Notes under the pieces: generated by a model
The model's input: only the letters and a program-made list of their open reading frames with translations
Databases searched by the model: none
What the model was told of the DNA's origin: nothing
Made by a program: the position numbers and the translations under genes
Source: Merluccius polli
Lineage: Eukaryota > Chordata > Actinopteri > Gadiformes > Merlucciidae
Direction of reading: 5' to 3'
Assembly (NCBI GenBank): GCA_030340625.1
Contig: JAOPHQ010005440.1
Span: 62,001 to 126,000 of the forward strand
DNA: 64,000 bases
Part shown: piece by piece, positions 10,200 to 21,020 of the stretch
Numbering within the stretch: position 1 is the stretch's first letter
Layout: each line of letters begins with the position of its first letter

Positions 10200-10694
10200 C
10201 TGCTCCTCCTCAGCCAGCAGCAGACTGTGACACTGTGGCCACCAAGTCTTGCAGCACTAAATCCAGAGGCCGATAACTTCCTTGATGTGAAAGCTGTGTA
10301 GCATATTCTCGACCTGTCACAATCGATTGTAATTGACGCTGAGTTTGAAGTTGCTGAATAGTTTTTAATGTCACAAAAGCAAGCAATGGAGGGAGACTGG
10401 ACCATACAGCACATCATCTCAGCGTACCACAACCAACTGATTGCCATGCCCAGTGTGCTGACTGCTTTCAAACATGCATTAACATTCAGCGCATCCACAG
10501 CAATGTGTGAGAATTCATTCTCCACTCTGAAAAATGTTTTTTCGGAACACAGACGCACAATGCTACACAAGAGAAAGGCCAGGTTGGTGCAGCTTGCATT
10601 CGAGAAAGACTTGACACGCAAATGCACAAGCAAATGGAAGGACACAGTACTTAGACATTTCAGCAGCAGTACTCGTCACCTGCAACTCTTCTGA
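10200..10694 (+). pseudogene. hAT transposase C-terminal remnant (hATC domain)
   Basis: The frame holds stops upstream (near 10300 and 10360) and then an open stretch from 10368 to the stop at 10692-10694. It includes LTFSASTAMCENSFSTLKNV and FSEHRRTMLHKRKARLVQLA, the conserved C-terminal dimerisation region of hAT transposases, here closest to the group with zinc-finger MYM-like relatives. In a functional protein this part helps form the transposase multimer. The N-terminal and catalytic parts are absent. It is older than, and separate from, the hAT that inserted at 5603-10170. Confidence 0.75.
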
Positions 10695-10711
10695 AGGTAA
10701 GACGTTTGTTT

Positions 10712-10813
10712 ATTTATTTCACTTCTTGAAGCCAGCCCTGGCTTTCATTATAAGGCCTAAGCAGGTCAATTGTTGATTGTTTGCTGGGTCTATCTGCATT
10801 TGTGTTTTATAGG
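10712..10813 (+). repeat. Direct repeat copy A (about 102 bp)
   Basis: Starts atttatttcacttcttgaag and ends tgtgttttatagg. It is nearly identical to 12090-12192. The two copies bracket the GGGACC tandem array and the stretch after it. Confidence 0.8.
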
Positions 10814-10852
10814 AAAATACCACACACACACGCACACACTTTTTTAAATTAT

Positions 10853-11190
10853 TAGGGACCGAGCCAGTGAAACTGGAAGGTCCCTATTGAAATTGCTCTG
10901 TTTATTAGGGACCGAGCCAGTGAAACTGGAAGGTCCCTATTGAAATTGCTTCGTTTATTATTATTCTTATTAGGGACCGAGCCAGTGAAACTGGAAGGTC
11001 CCTATTGAAATTGCTTCGTTTATTATTAGGGACCGAGAAACTGGAAGGTCCCTATTGAAATTGCTTCGTTTATTAGGGACCGAGCCAGTGAAACTGGAAG
11101 GTCCCTATTGAAATTGCTCTGTTTATTAGGGACCGAGCCAGTGAAACTGGAAGGTCCCTATTGAAATTGCTCTGTTTATTATTATTATTC
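10853..11190. repeat. Hairpin-forming tandem repeat, six units
   Basis: Six units of 50-63 bp carry the core gggaccgagccagtgaaact followed by ggaaggtccctattgaaatt. GGGACC pairs with GGTCCC and ccagt with actgg inside each unit, giving a nested stem-loop. The fourth unit lacks ccagtg. This unit type recurs as a theme in fish genomes, but I cannot name a transposon class for it. Confidence 0.8.
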
Positions 11191-12089
11191 TTTCTAGCGA
11201 CTTTGCCGGCGATTTGTACCATCTCAACGTAGACATTTGACTGTTTTTATTTGGCAAAGTTGCCAGGCCTGGTGAAAATGTATATATTCTATGCGTCACG
11301 TTCATGTCGCACACTTGGAAGACCACTAGGTGGCGCTGTTTTTGAGCAAAATCCGTAACGCTATTAACTCCCGCATACTTGGTCGCACATTCATAAACCT
11401 TATATCCACACATGCAGGACTCATTGCTGCACCTCCTGATACAGGCCACGCCCACTTCCGCCTAATTTATTTTTCGCTAAAGCGCGAAAACTCCAAAATA
11501 CTACGTCTACAGGTTCCAAACATGCGCCTTTCTTTGATTCGCACGAAACTTCACATGTAGCATCTCCAGACTGTCCCATGAACAAAAGTAATTGGAAGTA
11601 TTTCGATATTTCAAAAAATAAGCGCGCTATAAATATTTTAATTTATGTAAATTTTATGTCAAAAAAGCAAGTGGACCATTTCTCCAGTTTGGTATGTTTG
11701 TTCGACACCAAACTTTGGTCAATAGTTCCGTATACCTCCATTAACCATCGTAAACATTTTCAGACCATCGCCACTAGGTGGCGCTCTTTAAAATGAACAA
11801 GTTTATATCTCCACATCGGCCAGTGCGATTTAAACGAAACTTGGTACGATGATAGCCCATGGCTCCCTGAGGCTTACGTTAAAAGGAGAAAAAAATGTCA
11901 GCATAAATCACTGTACAAAGACCGTAATAGTTATGAACATGAAATTCACAGGACACGTGTAGACTGGTGCCCGGAGCACACGTACCAAAAATATTTAATT
12001 TTGTTCTTCTGGTTGTTCATTATTTCCATTAATTCCTGCCTGGAATTTCTGCTTTTGTGATTCATTCGTAAAATGTTTGCCAGTTGTTC
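11191..12089. other. Repeat-associated non-coding stretch
   Basis: No open protein domain recognised. The phrase actaggtggcgct occurs near 11328 and 11772, suggesting that the stretch is an internal part of the repeat family whose head is the GGGACC array. Confidence 0.35.
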
Positions 12090-12192
12090 ATTTATTTCAC
12101 TTCTTGAAGCCAGGCCTGGCTTTCATTATAAGGCCTACTAAGCAGGTACATTATTGATTGTTTGCTTGGTCTATCTATTTGTGTTTAATAGG
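12090..12192 (+). repeat. Direct repeat copy B (about 103 bp)
   Basis: Second copy of 10712-10813, with a 3-base insertion (act) and a few substitutions. Confidence 0.8.
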
Positions 12193-12309
12193 CTACTACG
12201 TGGCTGCCTGTATGGCATTATGTAATTTCTGCCTGGTGCGTGGCTAGGGTACTTGCTGCCCGAATGAGTGCCTTCTGTCAGCGGTCCTGTTCTGTTACTT
12301 ATATGTTGT

Positions 12310-13149
12310 CTAGGGGTGTTTTTGATGATTGTGGAGGCTGTTCTCCAAGGTTAGCTCCTCGATAGCACACTTTCCTTCCACTCTCACATCAACACCATTA
12401 CCCGCACTGCATACTTCCATCTCCGCAACATCACCAGACTCCGCCCCTCCCTCACCCCCCACACCACCGCCATCCTTGTTCACAGCCTCGTCACCTCCCG
12501 TCTGGACTACTGCAATTCTCTCCTCTTCGGCCTCCCCCAAAAATCCCTCCGTAAACTACAACTGGTCCAAAACTCTGCCGCCCGCATCATCACTAAGACC
12601 CCTTCATACCACCACATCACCCCTGTCCTCCAGCAGCTTCACTGGCTCCCCGTAACCCACCGCATCAACTACAAACTCCTCCTGTTTACATACATGGCCA
12701 TCCACAACCTCGCCCCTCCCTACCTGTCTGACCTCCTGCACATCAACATCCCCACCCGTTCCCTTCGATCCTCCTCCTCCATCCACCTCTCTGTGCCCCC
12801 TGCCCGCCTCAGCACTATGGGGGGCAGAGCCTTCAGTCGCTCTGCACCCCAGCTCTGGAACGCTCTACCTCCCGACCTCCGGAACTGTGACTCTCTCCCC
12901 CTTTTCAAATCAAGACTCAAAACCCACCTGTTCCGGACCGCATACTCCCTCTGATTCTCTGTCAAAATAATCCATACTGTCTACTGCCATACTTGCCCTA
13001 TTTATTTTATCTTATTATGTTGATCATTCCATATTATGTCTATTTTATCCTGTGTTTTTATCCTGTGTTTGTATATTTTAATGTATATTTTAATGTATTC
13101 TTGTACAATGTCCTTGAGTGACCTGAAAGGCGCTTTTTTAAATAAAATC

Positions 13150-13180
<31 letters not shown>

Positions 13181-13182
13181 GT
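12310..13182 (+). mobile_element. 3' end of a CR1/L2-like LINE with (ATT)n tail
   Basis: The 5' truncated copy contains the last part of the reverse-transcriptase ORF, a 3' untranslated part with tgaaaggcgct near the end, and a terminal (att)n microsatellite at 13148-13182. Tails of this kind are usual for fish L2/CR1-like LINEs. Confidence 0.8.
12350..12954 (+). pseudogene. LINE reverse transcriptase, C-terminal part
   Basis: One frame stays open from about 12350 to the stop after SL at 12952-12954. It shows SRLDYCNSLLFGLP, then LQLVQNSAARII, LQQLHWLPVTHRI, APPYLSDLL, and finally APQLWNALPPDLR and FKSRLKTHLF. This is the conserved region after the catalytic core in CR1/L2-type reverse transcriptases. 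The catalytic palm and the endonuclease are missing because of 5' truncation, so it encodes no working enzyme. Confidence 0.85.
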
Positions 13183-13473
13183 TTATAAACAGTGGCAGGC
13201 CTACTTAATTGTTTTTTGGAGGTTCATAAAGTGTTGAGAGGTGAATAAACTATTTCTGACATAGCAGAAGTGGTTAAACTGCATTTAGTTTAATGCAGTT
13301 TGCAAGTGTGTGCAGTTTTTTTAGTTTAATGCAGAGATGCTGATAGCATCTCTGCTGTGTTTGACTATGAGGTCGCCACTGTGTTAAAATATTTCTCAAA
13401 CGGCAGTGCCCCCCTGCTGGTGACCCATGCCCCTCCAGTAGATCTGCTCTGGAGCCGACTCTGCTACCCGATC

Positions 13474-13658
13474 TGCCATGAGCAAGTGTGTGGATACCAC
13501 AAACATTATATTATGTGTATTATGTGTATTACTGCCTGTATTGTGTTGGATTATTGTGTGGAGCAGTGAAGTGACATTATGGCTGCGGCACAAGGTGTCG
13601 GGCCAGACTGAATAAAAACGTTGCCGGTAAACGCGCCTCGCTTATTCCCCCGAACCCG
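13474..13658 (+). repeat. 5' long terminal repeat (partial boundaries) of the gypsy element
   Basis: Matches 17129-17300: both begin tgccatgagcaag and contain gtgttggattattgtgtgga, a gactgaataaaaac polyadenylation-like signal, and end near cgaacccg/caaacccg. This copy has about 13 extra bases after aataaaaac. The true start may lie further left, because the 3' copy is joined directly to RNase H sequence. Confidence 0.7.
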
Positions 13659-13659
13659 A

Positions 13660-14000
13660 CATATGGCGGTGGCCCCAGGTCCAGTGGGGGGGTGCCTGCT
13701 CCCGCTGCTCTCTGGTGAGGCCCTGACGGCAGTGCACGGGCTACCGGCGGCGACCCGCAGTTCGTACGGGAACCTGACGCACGCCCAGCTGGACCGCCGA
13801 GCTGCTGACGGCGGAGGGGCATTGGCTCCCAGCCTGGCTGAGGCCGGGCTGCTCCCGGAGGTCCGGTCCAGTGCGGTGGTGGAACCAATCATGCTGGATC
13901 GGTTCCTCCGGGGGTCCCGCCAGCCACCGCGCAGTGGGTCAGCTGCCACCAGCCCGCCACCCTCGCTACCGCCATCACGTTGGCGGAAGACCACCTCTCA
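13660..14000 (+). pseudogene. gag-like remnant of the gypsy element
   Basis: The frame contains PLLSGEALTAVHGLP followed by SSYGNLTHAQLDR, resembling the SCAN-like gag region of fish gypsy elements. It then drifts into low-complexity proline/serine-rich sequence with no zinc knuckle recognised. Gag would form the particle that packages element RNA. The high GC content contrasts with the AT-rich flanks. Confidence 0.55.
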
Positions 14001-14379
14001 CTGGCCCCACGGACCAGGGGAGAGAGAGAGGGTGGTCCTGGTCCGCTGTCAACCGCAACTACATGCTCCCACATGCACCATACACTTCCCCCCTTCCCTG
14101 ACTCCGGACTAACGCTCCGGGGCCAGCCCTTCCCGGACCCGGCCTCCTGTTATTAGGCACTGATTGGCCGGGCTTTGGTAGATTAGTTTCAGAGGAAAGG
14201 GGTGCGCACACAACAGGTAGGGACATGCGGGATGTGCGCTGTGCTCAGCGGTGATGTGAGGTCCTCCGATGCTGCTCAGTGGGGGAGCGAGTCAGAGGAG
14301 ACTCCGGGGGGGCCTCCTCCGGCCCTGTCGCTCCCCCCAGTGGGGGATTTCCCCCTTGAGCAGTCTTGGGACGACTCTA

Positions 14380-15520
14380 CGCTCAGCCTTTGACCAAGTG
14401 ATAAATATTGATGGACAGCCGGTACACCCTGACACGGTGGTCACCTTTCCCCAATTTATAGTTAGGAACAGGTTACATAGGGTGAGTCGTGACACTCAGT
14501 CAGGGGAAGAAGTGAGCCAGTTGCTCATCCCAAGAAGACGTCGGGAAATGGTTTTCCAGGCAGCCCATCACAGCCCGTGACCGGCTCATGGCCCGCTTCG
14601 ATTGGCGGGGATCTCACGCGGACGTGCATCGGTGGTGTGCGTCCTGTCATTAATGTCAGTAAGTTAATCCCCCAGCCACCCCAAAAGCGCTGTTGCGCCC
14701 ACTACCACTTATTGACACCCCCTTCGAGATAATTGGCATGGATCTCATTGGGCCATTAGACCTGGATACCGATTTGCATTAGTCATTGTAGATCACGCAA
14801 CCCGTTATCCCGAGGGAGTGCCACTACGCTCCATCTCGGCGAACAGCTTAGCACAGACACCGTTTCAATTAATCTCCCAAGTTGGATTCCCAAAAGAGAT
14901 TCTAACTGATCTACACAAACTTTATGGGTTACTTGGGGTTGAGTCTATTCGTACCAGCGTGTAGTAGTGATAGTCGCAATTGGTATAAGTGGCTCGACCC
15001 TCATATCATTCGCAGTACGGGAGGTTCCTCAGGCCTCCACAAGGTTTTCCCCGTGGTTGTTCCACAGATGGCCCAGGGGCTCGTTGGACCTGATTAACGA
15101 AAACGGGGAGGAGGGTCCAGGCCAGTTAAAATGAGATTCAGCACATTATGGACCTGAGGGAAAAACTCCAGGCACTGGGACAGATTTCATGCTAGAATTT
15201 GCTTCAGGCCCAGGAATGTCAGCAGCGGCTGTATAAAAGAGGTACTCGGCTGAGACAATTTGCACCGGGAGATAAAGTACAATACAACCTGTACTTCCCA
15301 GGTCCAGCTCCAAATTACTCGCCAAGTGGCAAGGACCCTTTGTGGTCACACGATGGGTCGGGGATGTTGACTACGAGGTTGTGCGTTCCCGAGATTGTGC
15401 GTTTCCTTCCTTCTGGAAGGAAGGAGTCGCACCCGGTCTCGCTGCTGACGGCGGTTATCCAGGAGGGTGAGCTGGGACTGATCGAAAACGATCCAACCCG
15501 GTCTCCTTTGATAGACAGCT
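14380..15520 (+). pseudogene. Integrase remnant of the gypsy element
   Basis: One frame shows VVTFPQFIVRNRLHRV followed by LIPRRRREMVFQAAHHSP, the lead-in to the HHCC zinc-binding region. Near 14700 the sequence gives PLIDTPFEIIGMDLIGPLD, the start of the catalytic core containing its first aspartate. Then come frameshifts. At 15199 onward LLQAQECQQRLYKRGTRLRQ and FAPGDKV represent the C-terminal domain. Integrase inserts element DNA into the genome; this copy is broken by several stops and deletions. Confidence 0.75.
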
Positions 15521-15534
15521 TTCTCCTCGTCAGA

Positions 15535-15757
15535 GAGCCGAGGTCACCGAGTTGCAGCAGCGGTTTGTGGACAAATTCTCTCCTCTACCGGGACACACAT
15601 CGCTTATTAGCCATCCCCAGGCGTGACAGTTAGGTCCCGACCGTATGGGGGTAAATGGGGGTAATAGAAGATTCACAGTGGCTGGTCTAGTCCCATTGTG
15701 CTTGTCCACAAGTCTGATGGGTCAATTCAGTTCTGTGTTGACTACTGCAAGGTGAAT
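15535..15757 (+). pseudogene. N-terminal part of reverse transcriptase of the gypsy element
   Basis: Reading across frames, the sequence shows a VTELQQRFVDKFSPLPG segment, then SSPIVLVHKSDGSIQFCVDY up to CKVN, the first conserved blocks of the Ty3/gypsy RT. It continues directly from the integrase C-terminal region, which supports the integrase-first order. The domain is then interrupted at about 15758. Confidence 0.75.
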
Positions 15758-16447
15758 GAAGGCACGAAAGCGCAGAGAAGGGCTTTGTGGGTAATCGTAG
15801 CCTCCAGAGCTTTGCATAGCAGCCGACGCGCACACTCCCAAAATCTCAACTTAGCGCCGGGCGTAAGCGTAGCCCCGTACATCGCCACAATGCTGATTGG
15901 TTGAGCTGGGAAGGGTATCCGGTAGCGTGACATCAACATATGGAACCAAAACAAAACAGCAGAGAACCGAATATTTTGCCCATTGCGAACTGATCAGCAC
16001 ATAATGGAGCAGTTTGAAGCACAACTTGCCGAGGTGCGCCAATAGCTGCATTTGTATGACCCGTCTTCCAAGCACAAGAATAGCAAGGTCACTATGAACT
16101 TGTGGAGAGAGATTGGGAAGACATTTGGCCGAGATCCGAACATCTGTGTGAAGAGATGGAAAGTGATGCATGAAAAATATGTCAGGCTTACAGAAGAAAA
16201 TGCAGTATGCCGGTGTATTCCCTTCTTCTGTGTATTTTTGGTGGTTTAGTGGTTTTGTAACCTCAACACTGCCACCTAGTGCTTACGCGCACGCTACGTG
16301 CAAGTATAAAGGCAGACACCTATGTGCACGTCTGCGGGGGAGGCTCGCTAACTGGCGCATACGTGCCGATGTTGGAGTATAAACCTAGCTTGAGGTGTCA
16401 AAGTACGATGCGTATCCAATCCGATGAGATCGGTTAGGCACGACTCA
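15758..16447. mobile_element. Insertion in the RT, with a MADF-like domain fragment
   Basis: About 690 bp of unrelated sequence separates two halves of the reverse transcriptase. Bases 16003-16215 encode, with one stop, LHLYDPSSKHKNSKVTMN, WREIGKTFGRD, VKRWKVMHEKYVRL: a MADF (Myb/SANT-like) DNA-binding domain such as PIF/Harbinger elements carry as their second protein. Clear terminal repeats and target duplication were not identified, so the class is inferred from the domain only. Confidence 0.55.
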
Positions 16448-17128
16448 TTTTTTTTTTACACTGGATTTAACAAGGGCTACTGACAGATTCCCTTATCTCC
16501 AGAGGCTAAGGAAAAATCATCTTTCTCCACTCTGTACGGGTTGTACCAGTTCATTACACTTCCCTTTGGGTTTTTTGGGGCCCCAGCCACTTTCCAGCGT
16601 CTCATGGGTCGGCTGTATGCTGCTGCCTACCTGGATGATGTTATTATTCATAGTGACACCTGGTGGCAGCATATTCGGCGAGTGGTGGCGGTGGTCGAGT
16701 CACTGAGGCGGACAGGGCTCATGGCCAACCCAAAGAAGTGTGACGGAGGTAGGTACGGTATTTGGCGTACCACTTAGGCGGCGGGCAGGTGTGCCCGCAG
16801 GTAGGAAAGGCTGTCACAGCCTGTCCGCGGCCTGAGACCAAACAACAGGTGAGGGCATTCCTGAGACTGGCTGGCTACTATAGGCGGTTCAGCTCCACCT
16901 TTGCTGAGCTGACCAGTCCCATGACCGACCTCACCAGAGAGGGTGCTTCAGATCTGGTCCAGTGAACCGAGCAGTGTCAGACGGCATTAGAGAGGGTTAA
17001 AAAGGCTCTCTGTGGGGAGCCGCTCTTGCATACACCTAACTTTAAACTTCCTTTTGTTTTGCAGACCGATGTCTCGACCAGGGGGCTGGGGGGCGTTTTG
17101 TTCCAGGAGGTGGAGGACGTGAACCGTC
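16448..17128 (+). pseudogene. Reverse transcriptase/RNase H part of the gypsy element
   Basis: Frame pieces give FITLPFGFFGAPATFQRLM and then the catalytic motif YLDDVIIHS (codons at 16628 onward), followed by ANPKKC. A shifted frame continues VRAFLRLAGYYRRFSSTFAE, LLHTPNFKLPFVLQTD and GLGGVLFQEVED, the start of RNase H. Several frameshifts and stops are present. RNase H ends at the 3' terminal repeat without its remaining motifs. Confidence 0.8.
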
Positions 17129-17300
17129 TGCCATGAGCAAGCGTATGGATACCGCAAACATTTTATTACGTGTATTATGCGTATTACTGCCTGTATTGTG
17201 TTGGATTATTGTGTGGAGCAGCGAAGTGACATTATGGCTGCGGCACGAGGTGTCGGCCCAGACTGAATAAAAACATGCCTCGCTTACTCCCCCAAACCCG
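17129..17300 (+). repeat. 3' long terminal repeat of the gypsy element
   Basis: 172-bp copy corresponding to 13474-13658. The differences from the 5' copy (substitutions and one indel) show that insertion was not recent. Confidence 0.7.
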
Positions 17301-17315
17301 TAGCAGAGATCTTGC

Positions 17316-18345
17316 TACAACTTGGTATTAAAATGTGGCTCCACATGCTTCTCTGAGATCGGATCTCACGACCCTCGCCCTATATGCAAATAAACACGTA
17401 CATCATTTCCGCTTGAAAAAGACAATAATATAATAATATACACCATTTGGCAGCGACAAAATGCGTGGCGAGAGGCAGCAATGCACTCATTCAACAAAGA
17501 AGAAGAAGAGATAATCAAAACATATCAAACAGGATGTTTGACCAGGCACTCGCAGTTTTTCTCCACAGGCTCTTCGAAGTTTGCTTGCATGTCTGTTGAG
17601 TAGACAGTCCTTCAATGTGGCCAGGATCACATTTGCGTTCACACAGTTAAGAGCAGTGTTTGGAATAACGCCGTTATGTAACGCCGTTATTTTTTCAGTA
17701 ACGGGGTAATCTAACTAATTACTGTTTCCGTCGTTACAACGCCGTTATTGTTACTGAACGTTAAATGCGGTGCGTTACTATGAATTGATTGAATAAACTG
17801 CGTAATCCGAACGCACCCCTGGCTCCATACACAAACTGCTAGTGAGTTAACAGTGGGTTAACAACGAGATAAGCGATTATGATTGCCTAAGGTAGAGTCA
17901 TGTTTCATGGTAGCCAATCGGAGCCAGTGCACACACAAGCCACGCCAGGCGCACCACACACACCAAACAGATTCGAAGAAGCAGCAGAGATGGCGAGTCC
18001 GTTGTGAAAACTGCTCAGAAAAATCCAAATTCTTTGACAAATAGCAACTTTTTTTTTTTTAATAGTTACTTTCCCTGGTAACTAGTTACTTGTATTTGAA
18101 AGTAATTCAGTTACTAACTCAGTTACTTTTTGGAACAAGTAGTGAGTAACTATAACTAATTACTTTTTTAAATTAACGTTCCCAACACTGGTTAAGAGAA
18201 TGTGGATATATGCGGCCCAGACCACTTCCGAAGGTGGTCTGGAAGAATCAGATCTCAATGCGCGATGGGTGCGTATACACCTGTACTTAGGTCTTTACTC
18301 GTGATCGAATCTCCAAAACCAAGTTAATACCAGGTGGGAACAGGG
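17316..18345. mobile_element. Unclassified DNA element with imperfect inverted ends
   Basis: Left end acttggtattaaaatgtgg...gatctcacga and right end ctcgtgatcgaatctccaaa...aataccaggtggga are imperfect reverse complements. The same end occurs at 3724-3768. A hAT element at 17654-18190 is nested inside. No coding sequence recognised. Confidence 0.4.
17654..18190. mobile_element. hAT non-autonomous element (537 bp)
   Basis: Ends cagtgtttggaataacgccg and ttaacgttcccaacactg are hAT-type terminal repeats, flanked by an exact 8-bp duplication gttaagag (17646-17653 and 18191-18198). The interior is rich in gttac/gtaac words. No transposase is present. Confidence 0.88.
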
Positions 18346-19799
18346 CCACAGACACACAGACACGCAGACACATAGCAAAAGACTGCCTCAAGTGTGTTAA
18401 ATACTATATTTACATGCTCCATGGTGGTCACGCTGCTGTTTTACTTAACACACAGAGTGCCAGGGGGATTACAGGTACTTGGTCATTTTAGTTATACCTT
18501 TCCTTATACCTCACCGCATGCTCGGAACTACCACTGTGCTTTTAGTTTGTAGGGGTGTTGCCTGTGCGCTTGGGGGAATGTAACATTTTTGTTAACGATT
18601 AACATGTTTAACATGCAGAATTACATTCTTTAGAGCTTTTAACTTGTTTATTATGTAAATATAATTTCCATGAGTTTAATTATGTCCTTTATTCAGTAGG
18701 TCTAATTGCCAAATCTACCAGCAAATGTTGAGTGCTATTTTTTTATAGATATAATATCTTATACAGCTGTTAAAGCTTACATTAAACAATCGATTTACAA
18801 TGTTCTTTTCTAAAAAATAAAAAAATAAAAAAAATAAAAATTGGTTGCAATTTTATTATAATAAATTACAAATGGAACTGTGTGCACACTTTATTATTGA
18901 TCATTATCACATATCATTGCATATATTCCTTATATCGTGCAACACACAAGCATACACACACACACACGCGCACGCGAGAAAAGAGTGAGCGGTATTACCT
19001 GTAGCGACCTGAACCCTCCCTTCAGCAGCACAAACACAGGGCAACATACAGACAGGTCACACGGAAGCAAGAGCAGGAGGAGAAGTGAGAAAGTGAGAGA
19101 AGGCACCACCATCAGTGAGGAAGCATCCAATCAGTACAGCCCACGCCGAGCAGTGGGGAAGGCCCCGGTATACTTCAAACTAAAGTGTTCCAACAGGTTG
19201 GCACATGTTTTCCCTACATGCCCAAATACATCACTGCCTGGTCGATCAAATTGGTCAACAATCCCACGTGAATGATTGTACTTTGTCTCACCGTGACTCG
19301 CTTCATTAAACGAACAGCCCAGAAGTCACAGTGACTATAATGTAACCTATGCGAACATGCCAATTTCAATTTAGTTTCAAGTCGGGGCCTTGAGTGAATT
19401 AACATGCTGCATGCATAGATTAATCACAAGAAACCTTGTGATTAATTTTGTTAATTTTTGTTTTTGTTTTTGTTTTGTTTGTGTATGACAAAACCAAAAC
19501 AAAAAGGAGGAAGATAAACACGGTCAGGAATAACACTTCAAATCAGAGAGGTAGCTCTTCAGTTACACCAAAGGGCACACTGTGGGTGTCTTGTGCTTCT
19601 CACGCTTTCTAATCCCCAAATCTGACGACTTCCCAAACGCTGCTTGGTCAAGACAGTTGTCACAGGGCCAACATTTTGTGGGATAGTCCTGGTGCCAACA
19701 GCCAAACTTGGCAAAAATTAGGAAATCCCACTTGCCACCGACTGTTTGTAATATTCTACAGTGTGCACACAGACTAGATGAATGATTATTAACAAGCAC
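18346..19799. other. Intronic non-coding stretch
   Basis: AT-rich sequence with a short (AC)n tract at about 18951-18968 and A-rich runs near 18820. No exon, element end or RNA gene recognised. Confidence 0.4.
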
Positions 19800-20452
19800 T
19801 AGGGGTGTCCCCAACTAAGAATTTACATAGTCGAATCTGATTCGTCAAGTCTTGCCTATAGTTGAGTGATCGTCGAATCATGTTTTTTTTCTTTTTTTTT
19901 ACTCATTGATCCATATTCTCATTTGCGACAGTGGCGGTGTGTTTTGGACTTCAGTCCAAAACACACTGCCGCTGAACGGCGCGCGTCAAAACAGCCGCCC
20001 CTATTATTTTCTATGTACACCCCCACCCCGGCGGTGGCAGCGCCGCGCCGCCCGGCGACATTTCACGCCACTGTCCTATTTCACAGCGTCGCCGCGCGCC
20101 AAGTGCCGCCAAAAAGGCGTTTTTTTCTTTTTTTTTTTCTTCTGCTCCGGAGACGACTATATTCCTGTTGACGCACCGCAGCGCGACACTTCCTATGAGT
20201 GCTAGGGGCGGCACTTGTGTCATAGACGTGCCGCGGCGGCAGTGTTTTGCACTTGATATTTATACAAAAATAGGCTATATATCATGATTTATTGGGAGAA
20301 AGAAACTATATGTAAAATCAGACATCCAGCACCGCCTATAGCCCAAATGGAATGATCCTGTGTTTTGCCGACGATTCAACTATGAGATTGGCAGTCGAAT
20401 CAGGCTCCTTTGATCGAATCGTCGAATAGTCGACTATTCGGGGTCACCCCTA
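19800..20452. mobile_element. hAT non-autonomous element (653 bp)
   Basis: Ends taggggtgtccccaac and ggggtcacccct plus a, with exact duplication acaagcac at 19792-19799 and 20453-20460. Subterminal words (gtcgaat, gactattcg) resemble other elements in the window. The interior holds a hairpin near 19935-19968 (gtgtgttttggact pairing with agtccaaaacacac). Confidence 0.88.
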
Positions 20453-21020
20453 ACAAGCACACTGCTTCCAGATTGCTGTGATCCATGATCCACGCCTCTC
20501 CATTCTTTATTTGTACTAGTGCCTACAGTGTCTACACATCCACACCAACTGCTCCATTTTGTGAGGTTCATTCTAGAATAACATTACTTGTGCTGACAAT
20601 ACGACATGTCATTTGAGTTGAATGATGGCATTACATATTCTTTATTAAGTGAATAGTAAGAGGGAATACAAATGTGTTTAAAAAAAGAGTGTGTTTAAAG
20701 AGAAAATATAGAACCAAAGACATATTTTTATGTTATTTGCTAGGCCCAATATGTATATGAAAAGGGAATTATATGTGACAAGGCAATGCCATGCCAAATA
20801 TGGAACTGGACATTAATCACCATCACTGCACTCACAGACCTATACAAAAAACGTCCTAGATATTTACAGGAATAAAAAACTCTAGCTATGACACTGAGCA
20901 CTCCCAACTGGTGCAATGCCAAAGTCACCAACAACATGCATTGAAGAAGGAAAGAAAACAAAAAGAGAAGCATGTCAACTACTGCCCTGTGGGGCAGCTG
21001 GTTTGATGTTGTGTTAGTAC
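20453..21020. other. Intronic stretch before an eif4g1 exon
   Basis: No element or exon recognised. It adjoins the small eif4g1 exon at 21021-21053. Confidence 0.4.

Larger units (their letters stand above)
13474..17300 (+). mobile_element. Broken Ty3/gypsy LTR retrotransposon, integrase upstream of RT (Gmr1-like order)
   Basis: Two similar terminal repeats bracket remnants of gag, integrase, reverse transcriptase and RNase H in that order. In ordinary Ty3/gypsy elements integrase follows RNase H; here integrase (14.3-15.5 kb) clearly precedes reverse transcriptase (15.7-17.1 kb), as in Gmr1-type fish elements. All domains carry stops and frameshifts, and about 0.69 kb of foreign DNA interrupts the RT. 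The RNase H domain ends abruptly at the 3' repeat, showing a deletion. The element is inactive. It lies in the large eif4g1 intron. Confidence 0.8.

Noticed and set aside
12310..12965. Antisense glycine/glutamate-rich frames
   Set aside because: They are shadows of the LINE RT frame on the plus strand, caused by its C-rich codon use.
13551..14101. Several long overlapping frames on both strands
   Set aside because: High GC content lowers stop frequency. Only the frame with gag-like motifs is supported.
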